Source of the DNA: Ndongobacter massiliensis
GTDB lineage: Bacteria > Bacillota > Clostridia > Tissierellales > Peptoniphilaceae
Length of the DNA: 64,000 bases
Direction of reading: 5' to 3'
Assembly: GCF_900120375.1 (NCBI RefSeq)
Contig: NZ_LT635480.1
Location: 620,001-684,000, forward strand
Below the pieces are notes generated by a model that ran no database searches, was not told where the DNA came from, and was given only the letters and a program-made list of their open reading frames with translations. Made by a program: the position numbers and the translations under genes. Position 1 is the stretch's first letter. Each line of letters opens with the position of its first letter. This document shows, piece after piece, positions 8,501-15,968 of this stretch.

Positions 8501-9234
8501 ATCGAATTTCTCTTTCAGACTGCGGTCGGCAAAGATCCAACAATGAAGATGCTTATGCCAATCGCACGTACGACAATTTCGAACTGTCGGTGATGGCCGA
8601 CGGAATGGGCGGGCACCTCGCCGGCGAAGTCGCATCTAAAATGGCGACCGAGGCGGTATTGGCGTATTTTGACCGAGAGAAAAACCGCACGGATTACCCG
8701 CGCATGGCACGGGAAGCCGTGGAAGAGGCCAACCGCATTTTGTATGAAAAACAGCGCAGCGACCCCTCCGTTTCCGGCATGGGTACGACAACCGATGTGG
8801 TCTTGGTGGAAGAAGGCGCGATGCACCTTGCACATGTGGGGGACAGCCGCGTCTATATACTGCGGGAGAACAAACTCCGTCAGATCACGGTTGACCATTC
8901 TTTAGTGGGGGATTTAATTCGCCGCGGACTGTTGACAGAGCAGGATGCCAAGCGTCACCCGGATCGCAGCGTAGTCACGCGTGCGCTCGGCGCGGCGCCG
9001 CAGGTGGAAGTCGATCTGTTGTCGATGCCGCTGCGGGACAAGGACCTTGTTCTTCTTTGTACCGACGGATTAAGCAATATGGTGGATGATGAGGAGATTC
9101 GTTCCGTGTTGATGGAATTTGAATCGATTGCCCTATGTGCCGAACAATTGGTGGCACGTGCCAATGGGCACGGGGGCGCTGATAACATCACACTTACGAT
9201 TTTTGAATATAGGAGTGCAGAATGGAACAGATAA
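8497..9234 (+). CDS. stp: PP2C-family Ser/Thr protein phosphatase
   Basis: Cytoplasmic metal-dependent phosphatase that reverses phosphorylation by the kinase encoded next (PrpC/Stp type). Motifs in order are NNEDAY, VMADGMGGH, GMGTTTDVV, HVGDSRVYIL, CTDGLSNMV and GADNITLTIF, which supply the aspartates of the two-metal centre. The 245-residue length is usual. The ATG at 8497 follows GGAGGAAGG and overlaps the rlmN stop; a longer in-frame reading from 8452 would lie inside rlmN. It overlaps prkC by 13 bases. Confidence 0.95.
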   Translation: MNRISLSDCGRQRSNNEDAYANRTYDNFELSVMADGMGGHLAGEVASKMATEAVLAYFDREKNRTDYPRMAREAVEEANRILYEKQRSDPSVSGMGTTTDVVLVEEGAMHLAHVGDSRVYILRENKLRQITVDHSLVGDLIRRGLLTEQDAKRHPDRSVVTRALGAAPQVEVDLLSMPLRDKDLVLLCTDGLSNMVDDEEIRSVLMEFESIALCAEQLVARANGHGGADNITLTIFEYRSAEWNR

Positions 9235-11213
9235 TACTCAATCATCGCTATCAATTGGGTCGGCGCGTCGGCGTGGGCGGCATGGCGTATGTCTATGAAG
9301 CGGAAGATACGTTGCTGAAACGCAAAGTTGCCGTAAAGATCTTGAAACAGGAATTTGTCGACGACGCGGAATTTTTGAAAAAATTTGAAAATGAAGCGCA
9401 GTCCGCCGCGTCGCTGAATCATGCCAATATTGTCAATGTTTACGACGTCGGGCGCGAAGAGGTCGACGACAAGGTACTGCACTTTATCGTCATGGAACTC
9501 GTCGAAGGAACGACGCTTAAAGAGTTGATTCGCGTACAGGGAAAGATGTCTAATGAGGCGATCGCCCGTATTTCGACGCAAATCGCAAAAGCATTGGAAT
9601 GTGCACATGAGCACAACATCATTCACCGCGACGTCAAGCCCGCGAACATCTTGATCATGCGCTCCGGCGATGTAAAAGTGGCCGATTTCGGCATCGCCCG
9701 CATTTCTTCGAATGCGACGATTACGTATACGAACAGCATTCTGGGAACGGTGCACTATATTTCGCCCGAACAGGCAAAGGGCAAGTTCATCGATCAGAAA
9801 TCCGACATCTATTCGCTTGGCGTCGTCATGTACGAAATGGCGACGGGGCAGGTGCCTTTCGATGCGGAAAATTCGGTGGGCATCGCCATCAAACATATTC
9901 AGGAGTTGCCCTGTCCGCCCATCGAGCGCAATCCGGGTCTCGATCCCGGGCTGAATGCGATTATTATGCGTTGTTTGGAGAAAGAACCGACGGCGCGTTT
10001 TCAAGATGCGCATGAGCTAATCGAAGCGTTAAACGATTATAAAAATTTGGACGACACGCATTATATGACAGCACCGATTCAAAATACGGCGCGGATGCAT
10101 CGTGCCAAACCTGCCAAAGAAGCCGTGTATCGCAGCAAGCGTCCCGTGGAGTTGGAAGAGGAAGAGGAAGAACCGAGTTCCGGACGTGGAAAATGGGTGG
10201 CACTGTTTGTCATTTTGGCGGTGCTCATTGCAGGGGGGATGATCTTTGCCATTCATCTGCAAAATCAAAAGGCAATTGAAGAACAACGGGTCACCATGCC
10301 GGATGTAATCAACATGAACGCGGAGGAGGCGGTCAACCTTCTGAAGAAGCAGGGCATCACCGCAACCATCGACGAACGCATTCCCTCGGATACCGTTCCG
10401 GAAGGGGCGGTCATTGACCAGAGTATCCCTGAAGGGGCACGCTTGGATCCGGGTGCCCGCGTTTCGCTCGTTGTCAGTACGGGCGTGGAAGAAATCAAGG
10501 TACCGGATCTCTCGAAACTGATGCCCGATCAGGCGACCGCACAACTGCACCAATTGGGGTTAAAAATCGCCGCCCGTACGGAGATGGAATTTTCCGATAC
10601 GGTAGACAAGGGGTTGATCACGCGTACTGAACCGGCATATGGCACTTCCGTATCCAAGGGGGCAGAAATTAAGCTCTACATCAGCAACGGAAGAGAGCAG
10701 ACGACGACGCGCGTCCCCTCATTGATCGGCATGCAACAAAGTGATGCGCAAGCGGAATTGGAACGCGCGCAGTTGAAACCCGGCAATGTAAGCATCGAAA
10801 GCAGCGACGAGTACGAGGCCGGTCGCGTCATTCGCCAATCCATTGCGGCAGGTGTCGAGGTATCGAAAAGTACGATGGTCGATCTCGTCATCTCTTCGGG
10901 CCCGAAGAAGGAGTCTTCCGAACGCCCGCAATCGTCCTCCGAGACACCACCGGCTTCCAGCGAGGAAACACCGCAGGAGCCCAGAAAACAACAGATCAAT
11001 TTGTCGCTGACTATTCCGGAGGGCAAGGAAAGTTTTCTGATTGAAGTTTTCGACAAGCATGTCAGCGCAACCGAGCCGATATACAAAAAACAGCATTCCG
11101 CTGCGGATGCCGGAGCGGACGGGAAAATTCATATCCAGGTGGAGGGAACCTCTGCGTCGCAGTTGGAAGTGCGCTACGACGGCGTGACGGCGAACTTAAC
11201 GATCAATCCTTGA
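9222..11213 (+). CDS. prkC: Membrane Ser/Thr kinase with three PASTA domains
   Basis: A PrkC/StkP-type kinase, 663 residues, that senses cell-wall fragments through outer PASTA repeats and phosphorylates cytoplasmic targets. Seen in order: glycine loop VGVGGMAYVYEAE, catalytic Lys 39 in VAVKILK, HRDVKPAN at 135-142, DFG, the activation segment with several Thr (TITYTNSILGTVHY), one transmembrane helix at about 325-346, PASTA repeats at about 356-424, 425-492 and 496-563, a Ser/Pro/Glu-rich linker, and a C-terminal beta-rich domain of about 70 residues (596-663) outside the cell. That terminal domain is not a PASTA repeat; similar tails occur in some relatives and its role is unknown to me. 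It is in one operon with stp. Confidence 0.95.
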   Translation: MEQIILNHRYQLGRRVGVGGMAYVYEAEDTLLKRKVAVKILKQEFVDDAEFLKKFENEAQSAASLNHANIVNVYDVGREEVDDKVLHFIVMELVEGTTLKELIRVQGKMSNEAIARISTQIAKALECAHEHNIIHRDVKPANILIMRSGDVKVADFGIARISSNATITYTNSILGTVHYISPEQAKGKFIDQKSDIYSLGVVMYEMATGQVPFDAENSVGIAIKHIQELPCPPIERNPGLDPGLNAIIMRCLEKEPTARFQDAHELIEALNDYKNLDDTHYMTAPIQNTARMHRAKPAKEAVYRSKRPVELEEEEEEPSSGRGKWVALFVILAVLIAGGMIFAIHLQNQKAIEEQRVTMPDVINMNAEEAVNLLKKQGITATIDERIPSDTVPEGAVIDQSIPEGARLDPGARVSLVVSTGVEEIKVPDLSKLMPDQATAQLHQLGLKIAARTEMEFSDTVDKGLITRTEPAYGTSVSKGAEIKLYISNGREQTTTRVPSLIGMQQSDAQAELERAQLKPGNVSIESSDEYEAGRVIRQSIAAGVEVSKSTMVDLVISSGPKKESSERPQSSSETPPASSEETPQEPRKQQINLSLTIPEGKESFLIEVFDKHVSATEPIYKKQHSAADAGADGKIHIQVEGTSASQLEVRYDGVTANLTINP

Positions 11214-11223
11214 GGAGGCACGG

Positions 11224-12102
11224 GTGCAGGGCCATATCATAGCGGCGGAAAAAGATTTGTACCGCGTACACTTCGAGCAGGAGGAACCCTCGGAACTTCT
11301 GTGTTCGGCGCGCGGGGTATTCCGCAATCGGGAAGAATCCCCCGTGGTGGGGGACCGCGTGGTCTGTCGCACAACGACGCCCGGGCAGGGCATTATTGAG
11401 CGTATCTTGCCGCGGAAGAATGTCTTGTTTCGCCCGCCGGTTGCCAATATTGACAGTATTCTTGTCGTGCAGACCGTGCATGAACCGAGGCTCAATCCGT
11501 ATAATCTTGACAAACTGCTTTTAGTGATGGAAAAGACGGCGCTGCCGATCTACCTGTGCTTTAACAAAATCGATCGCGTGAATGCGCAGGAACTGCACGC
11601 GTGGACACAGCTATACGAGCAAATTGGCTATCCCGTTTTTTCCGTCAACGCTTTGACCGGAGAGGGTATTGCGGCGCTGTATACGGCACTTGCGGGGCAT
11701 ATTACGGCAATTGCGGGTCCCTCTGGTGCCGGAAAATCGACGCTGATTCGTTATTTGAGCGGAGACTGTCGAGCAGAAAGCGGCACACTCAGTGAAAAAA
11801 CACAACGCGGACGGCAAACGACAAGGCGTATTCACCTTTTTGAGATCGGGGAAAACAGCTATATCTTTGACACCCCGGGATTCAGCTCGCTGGATTTGCG
11901 CGATTTTTCTTCTGGATTGGACGTGGCGGCACATTTTCGCGAGTTTCAACCGCTGCCCGCTTGTCGGTTTCGTGATTGTACCCATCGAAAAGAGCCGGGT
12001 TGTCGCGTCCGGGAAGCCTTGGAAAACAACGAAATTGCACCGAGCCGCTATGAGAATTACAAATTGCTTTATGAAGAAGCCGAGCACAACCGGCGCAGTT
12101 GA
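11224..12102 (+). CDS. rsgA: Small ribosomal subunit assembly GTPase
   Basis: RsgA (YjeQ/YloQ) is a circularly permuted GTPase that matures the 30S subunit. The 292-residue protein has the N-terminal OB fold, the G4 motif FNKID before the G1 P-loop GPSGAGKST (about residue 165), the G3 motif DTPGFSS, and the C-terminal zinc knuckle CRFRDCTHRKEPGC (about 246-259). The start is GTG at 11224, ten bases after the prkC stop with GAGGAGGCAC in front; no ATG offers a better site. Its place between prkC and rpe is the conserved Firmicutes order. Confidence 0.95.
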   Translation: MQGHIIAAEKDLYRVHFEQEEPSELLCSARGVFRNREESPVVGDRVVCRTTTPGQGIIERILPRKNVLFRPPVANIDSILVVQTVHEPRLNPYNLDKLLLVMEKTALPIYLCFNKIDRVNAQELHAWTQLYEQIGYPVFSVNALTGEGIAALYTALAGHITAIAGPSGAGKSTLIRYLSGDCRAESGTLSEKTQRGRQTTRRIHLFEIGENSYIFDTPGFSSLDLRDFSSGLDVAAHFREFQPLPACRFRDCTHRKEPGCRVREALENNEIAPSRYENYKLLYEEAEHNRRS

Positions 12103-12141
12103 GGGAAAACTCGTACAGCGCCGGCGGAAATGGAGGAATGG

Positions 12142-12828
12142 ATGAAACCGAATCTTGTGCCATCGCTCCTTTCAGCGGATTTCAGTAATCTGAATGGGGA
12201 ATTGCAGGCATTACAAAGGGCGGAAATCAGCCATCTGCATCTCGATGTCATGGATGGTCAATTTGTGCCGAATATTTCTTTTGGACCGGGACTCATTGCC
12301 GGCCTGCGTCCGCATACAGCATTGTTCTTTGATTGTCACCTGATGGTGAAAGAACCCGGGCATTTATACAGCGCCTTTGCGGATGCGGGGTGTCAGCTGC
12401 TGACGATTCATCAGGAGGCGGTTACGCATTTGCACCGCGAAATTAGTCAGATTCGCACGCTCGGACTTCGGGCGGGGGTGGCGCTCAATCCGGCAACTTC
12501 GCTTTCGACATTGGATTATGTTTTGGAAGATTTGGATCTGGTCCTGGTGATGAGTGTCAATCCGGGTTATGGCGGGCAGTCTTTTATTCCATCGGCACTC
12601 GATAAAATTGCGGCATTACGTAAAAAATTGGATGCACGCAACCCGAAATGTATCATTGAGGTAGATGGAGGCATAAAGGAAGAAAATGTGCAGGCGGTAC
12701 TGGATGCCGGGGCGAACTGGATCGTGGCAGGTTCTGCCGTTTTTGCACCCGGAGAAACGGAAAAGCGTGCACGCTCTTTTCGAGAAAAACTGGATGCCTA
12801 TGTAGAGAAGGCAAAGCGGTGCGAGTAG
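12142..12828 (+). CDS. rpe: Ribulose-phosphate 3-epimerase
   Basis: Interconverts ribulose-5-phosphate and xylulose-5-phosphate in the pentose phosphate pathway. The TIM-barrel protein begins MKPNLVPSLLSADF and carries HLDVMDGQFVPNISFGP, FDCHLMV, VMSVNPGYGGQSF and the phosphate-binding IVAGSAVF near the end, giving the two catalytic Asp and metal-binding His residues. I chose the ATG at 12142 rather than 12130 because the earlier ATG overlaps the GGAGG ribosome site that serves the later one. Length is then 228 residues. Ten bases overlap thiN. Confidence 0.95.
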   Translation: MKPNLVPSLLSADFSNLNGELQALQRAEISHLHLDVMDGQFVPNISFGPGLIAGLRPHTALFFDCHLMVKEPGHLYSAFADAGCQLLTIHQEAVTHLHREISQIRTLGLRAGVALNPATSLSTLDYVLEDLDLVLVMSVNPGYGGQSFIPSALDKIAALRKKLDARNPKCIIEVDGGIKEENVQAVLDAGANWIVAGSAVFAPGETEKRARSFREKLDAYVEKAKRCE

Positions 12829-13478
12829 CCATTGTGGCAGCCGGTGCCCGCATGAAAGATACGACAAAGCTGCGCCGCTTGCTTGAATCCGTGGACGGTA
12901 TCCTTTGCGCGGACGGCGGGTGGGATACCTTGGAAGACTTGGGGATTCGTCCCGATGTGCTGCTTGGCGATTTTGATTCCATGAAAAAAGAGCGCACGCC
13001 CCAAAAACTGCAATCCCTGTGCGCCGAGCGGGGCATTACCGTGCACCCATTTCCCACGCGAAAAGCGGAGACGGATGCGGAACTGGCGCTGGATTATGCA
13101 CTGCAGCAAGGCGCCGACGAGGCAATTTTATTGCAGGGAATCGGCAATCGCTGGGATCACAGCCTGTGCAACATCTTTTTCCTTCCCTCTTTTGCAGCGC
13201 GCGGTCTTCGCGTATGTTTGGTGGATGACTGGAACCGAATCGATTACCTCGGCGCGGGGAAACACGAACTTAGCGGTGTCGACCCGGCGTGGTATGTATC
13301 GTTTCTGGCCTGCCCGGAGGATGTGTATCTGAGCCTGTCCGGCTTCGACTACAACTTGGATCATGTACTTGTGCGCAATGGCTCCTCTTTGGGCGTTTCC
13401 AATCACCTGTTGGCGGAAACAGGCATCATCGAAGTCTTCGGAAAGGGCGTCTATCGCATTCTTTCCTGCGGGCACTGA
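12819..13478 (+). CDS. thiN: Thiamine pyrophosphokinase
   Basis: Converts thiamine to thiamine pyrophosphate. The 219-residue protein shows ILCADGGWDTLEDLGIRPD, GDFDSM, the TDAELALDYAL segment and the GIGNRWDHSLCNI motif with Asp and His, all family markers. The start is GTG at 12819, inside the rpe 3' end. This is the last gene of the rightward block; a hairpin with flanking T and A runs lies directly after it. Confidence 0.94.
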   Translation: MRVAIVAAGARMKDTTKLRRLLESVDGILCADGGWDTLEDLGIRPDVLLGDFDSMKKERTPQKLQSLCAERGITVHPFPTRKAETDAELALDYALQQGADEAILLQGIGNRWDHSLCNIFFLPSFAARGLRVCLVDDWNRIDYLGAGKHELSGVDPAWYVSFLACPEDVYLSLSGFDYNLDHVLVRNGSSLGVSNHLLAETGIIEVFGKGVYRILSCGH

Positions 13479-13483
13479 AATGC

Positions 13484-13520
13484 AAAAAAGCTGTGCAGAC
13501 ATATCAGCACAGCTTTTTAT
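13484..13520. terminator. Bidirectional terminator between thiN and rpmB
   Basis: A perfect 12-bp inverted repeat: AAAAAGCTGTGC at 13485-13496 and GCACAGCTTTTT at 13507-13518, separated by a 10-base loop. The arm ends in five T on each strand, so it can stop transcription of thiN rightward and of rpmB leftward. Confidence 0.88.
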
Positions 13521-13538
13521 TCCAATTCTCTTTTGTTC

Positions 13539-13832
13539 TTACGCCTCGGTTGCGGTTTCCGTGGCGGCAACTGCTTCAACCGTGTTCTCAGAAACGCTGT
13601 AATCTTCAAAAGACGCATTCGGATCGCTTTCTGCAACGGGGCGCGTGCGATTCACTTTTCCGGAACGAAGGCACCGCGTGCAGACGTACGCGCGCTTCGG
13701 GGTTCCATTTTCATCATAGATGCGAACACGACGCAGATTCGGCGCCCAGGTCCGTCGGATTGCACGATGGGAAAACGTGACAATGTTGCCGGTTTTCGTC
13801 GTCTTTCCACACGCTTCACAAACTCTTGCCAT
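13539..13832 (-). CDS. rpmB: 50S ribosomal protein L28 with an acidic C-terminal extension
   Basis: The first 62 residues are a normal L28 of the zinc-binding type: MARVCEACGKTTKTGN at the start and YVCTRCLRSGKVNRT at the end of the core supply two CxxC pairs. Most L28 proteins stop there. This one continues for about 35 residues rich in Ala, Glu, Thr and Ser (ending VAATETATEA). The ATG at 13832 is preceded by GAGGAGGTGTAGT; the frame stays open further upstream but has no ribosome site and would extend across the promoter. It is transcribed against its neighbours from its own promoter. Confidence 0.92.
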   Translation of the reverse strand: MARVCEACGKTTKTGNIVTFSHRAIRRTWAPNLRRVRIYDENGTPKRAYVCTRCLRSGKVNRTRPVAESDPNASFEDYSVSENTVEAVAATETATEA

Positions 13833-13872
13833 ACTACACCTCCTCTTCCGCAAGATCAAAACTAACTTCATA

Positions 13873-13901
13873 ATTATAGCAGGCACCCCGAGACTTTGCA
13901 A
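13873..13901 (-). promoter_or_regulatory. rpmB promoter
   Basis: On the minus strand TTGCAA (13896-13901) is followed after exactly 17 bases by TATAAT (complement of 13873-13878). The predicted transcript would begin about 34 bases before the rpmB start codon and include GAGGAGGTG. The -35 hexamer is shared with the opposite promoter. Confidence 0.75.
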
Positions 13902-13924
13902 GTTGCTGATCCTTTCGGTATAAT
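13896..13924 (+). promoter_or_regulatory. Promoter of the asp23-like/fakA operon
   Basis: TTGCAA at 13896-13901, a 17-base spacer, and a perfect TATAAT at 13919-13924. The predicted start of transcription falls about 18 bases before the ATG at 13949, leaving room for the GGGAGG ribosome site. Confidence 0.8.
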
Positions 13925-13948
13925 GAGGTATCAAAACGGGAGGTAGTT

Positions 13949-14302
13949 ATGCCATCAATGATCACGAACGAATGGGGCAGTATTTATATCGACGATCGTG
14001 TCGTTGCCAATATCGCATGCAGTTCCGCGATGGAAAGCTACGGAATTGTCGGTTTGGCTGCACAAAATACAAAAGACGGACTGTATGAACTCCTGGGGTT
14101 GGAGAATATGACTCGGGGCGTTTGTGTGCACTGTATAGATGCTGCGCATGTGGAAATCGAGCTGTCCGTCATCATGGAATATGGCGTGCGCATCGCCGTC
14201 GTTGCGGAAAATATGATTGACACGATTAAATACAATGTCGAAACTCTCACCGGATTAACCGTCGATGCGGTACACATCATCGTACGGGATATTCGCGTTT
14301 AG
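13949..14302 (+). CDS. Asp23/Gls24 family envelope stress protein (YloU-like)
   Basis: A 117-residue Asp23-family protein; members are abundant cytoplasmic proteins, often membrane-associated, linked to cell-envelope homeostasis. The sequence has the expected pattern: ITNEWGSIYIDDRVVANIAC at the N-terminus, a Gly-rich turn, and a C-terminal half with IELSVIMEYGVRIAVVAENM followed by VHIIVRDIRV. There is no membrane segment. It starts with ATG after GGGAGGTAGTT and is followed nine bases later by fakA, as yloU-yloV are paired in Bacillus. Confidence 0.9.
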   Translation: MPSMITNEWGSIYIDDRVVANIACSSAMESYGIVGLAAQNTKDGLYELLGLENMTRGVCVHCIDAAHVEIELSVIMEYGVRIAVVAENMIDTIKYNVETLTGLTVDAVHIIVRDIRV

Positions 14303-14310
14303 GAGGTAGA

Positions 14311-15966
14311 ATGAAGACGATAGAGGGCGCCCTGTTAAAGCGCGCATTTTTCGGTGCCTATAAAAAACTAGAAGAAAAAAAAGAGAAAGTGAACCGACTC
14401 AATGTATTCCCCGTGCCGGATGGCGATACCGGCACTAACATGAGTCTTACGATGAAGTCTGCGGTAGCGAAGATCCAGGAAGTGAAGGGGGATTCCATAC
14501 CGAAGATTGGAAAGGCATTGGGAACGGGTTCCCTGATGGGCGCACGTGGCAATTCCGGGGTGATTCTTTCGCAGTTGTGCCGCGGAGTGGCGGACGCCTT
14601 GCGAGAGGTTGAGAAAATCGGTGTGCCGGAGCTTGTATCGGTGCTTTCCCGCGCTACGGAGATGGCGTACAAAGCGGTAATGAAGCCTACCGAAGGCACC
14701 ATTTTGACCGTCGCGCGCGGCATGAGTCGGTATGCCGAGGAACATCAAAATGAGTTTGAAGAAATTGATGCTTTGCTGCGAGCCGTGTTACAGGAGGGCA
14801 ATCGCGTATTGGCTCTTACGCCGACGATGCTCAAGGCATTGGAAGAAGCGGGTGTGGTTGACGCCGGCGGGCAGGGGCTGCTTTATTTACTGACAGGTTT
14901 TCTGGAAGTGCTCACAGGACGGGAAGTTTCCGTGGAAACGGTGGAATTTTCGAGTCGGGCGCAGGGCATCGCAGAGCCACGCTTGAAAGAGGATGCCGAA
15001 GTTGCTTTCGGCTACTGCACGGAATTTTTCATTCGAACAGACGGTTCCCAGTATCTCGATTTTCGCGCGGAAATTGAACCTTTGGGTGACAGCATTGTCT
15101 GTATCGGCATGGATGATGTCATAAAAACGCACATTCATACAAATCATCCCGGAAAAGTGTTGGAACTGGCATTGGCACGCGGGTATCTCATGGACGTGAA
15201 GATTGATAATATGCGCCTGCAACATCAACATCGGCTTCTCTCGCAGGAAGAAGAACAGCAGATTGGTCGCGAAGCGGCAGTCATGTCTGAAAAACCGAGT
15301 CAACCGATGAAAGCATACGGCTTTGTTTCGGTCAGCCTTGGAGAAGGCTTCGATACGATCTTCCGCGATCTAATGGTCGATGAGATCGTCTCCGGCGGAC
15401 AGACGATGAATCCCTCCACGAAAGATCTCTACGACGCCGTTTCCAGAGTGAATGCAAAGACCGTTTTTATTCTGCCGAATAATAAGAACATCATTTTGGC
15501 GGCCGAACAGGTCGATGCATTGAGCGAAAAACGTGTCCTTGTCATTCCGACACGCTCGATTCCGCAGGGCTTTACCGCGCTATTTCACTTCGATGAGTCG
15601 CTTTCGCCCGAGGAGAATGCGGCGCAGATGCAGGACAGTTTACAAACTGTTCGTACCGGACAATTGACCTACGCGATTCGCGATGCGGAGTCTGACGGTG
15701 TTTCCATCCGCAAGGGCGACTACATCGGTTTGCTGGACGATCACATTGTTCAAACGAATTCCGCCTTGGATCAGCTGCTGGAGGATATGATTACGCAATT
15801 TGTGGACGAAGAGACGACGCTGATTACGGTATACAGTGGGAAAGAGGCCAACCCGACCATGACGAAGCGCTTAGAGGCAAAATTGCAAGCACAGTATGAC
15901 GATATTGATGTGGAATTTGTCGAAGGGGCACAGCCGACGTATTTCTACATCTTTTCGTTGGAGTAA
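14311..15966 (+). CDS. fakA: Fatty acid kinase catalytic subunit (DAK/DhaL domain protein)
   Basis: FakA phosphorylates fatty acids held by a FakB (DegV) partner, feeding exogenous fatty acid into phospholipid synthesis. The 551-residue protein has the DhaL nucleotide-binding domain (about 1-200) with VFPVPDGDTGTNMSLTM, GARGNSGVILSQ, PTEGTILTV and VDAGGQGLLYLLTGF; the middle domain with YCTEFFIRTD and HIHTNHPGKVLELAL; and a C-terminal DegV-like domain (about 330-551). Length matches YloV. No FakB gene lies in this window, so the partner must be elsewhere. Confidence 0.9.
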   Translation: MKTIEGALLKRAFFGAYKKLEEKKEKVNRLNVFPVPDGDTGTNMSLTMKSAVAKIQEVKGDSIPKIGKALGTGSLMGARGNSGVILSQLCRGVADALREVEKIGVPELVSVLSRATEMAYKAVMKPTEGTILTVARGMSRYAEEHQNEFEEIDALLRAVLQEGNRVLALTPTMLKALEEAGVVDAGGQGLLYLLTGFLEVLTGREVSVETVEFSSRAQGIAEPRLKEDAEVAFGYCTEFFIRTDGSQYLDFRAEIEPLGDSIVCIGMDDVIKTHIHTNHPGKVLELALARGYLMDVKIDNMRLQHQHRLLSQEEEQQIGREAAVMSEKPSQPMKAYGFVSVSLGEGFDTIFRDLMVDEIVSGGQTMNPSTKDLYDAVSRVNAKTVFILPNNKNIILAAEQVDALSEKRVLVIPTRSIPQGFTALFHFDESLSPEENAAQMQDSLQTVRTGQLTYAIRDAESDGVSIRKGDYIGLLDDHIVQTNSALDQLLEDMITQFVDEETTLITVYSGKEANPTMTKRLEAKLQAQYDDIDVEFVEGAQPTYFYIFSLE

Positions 15967-15968
15967 GC

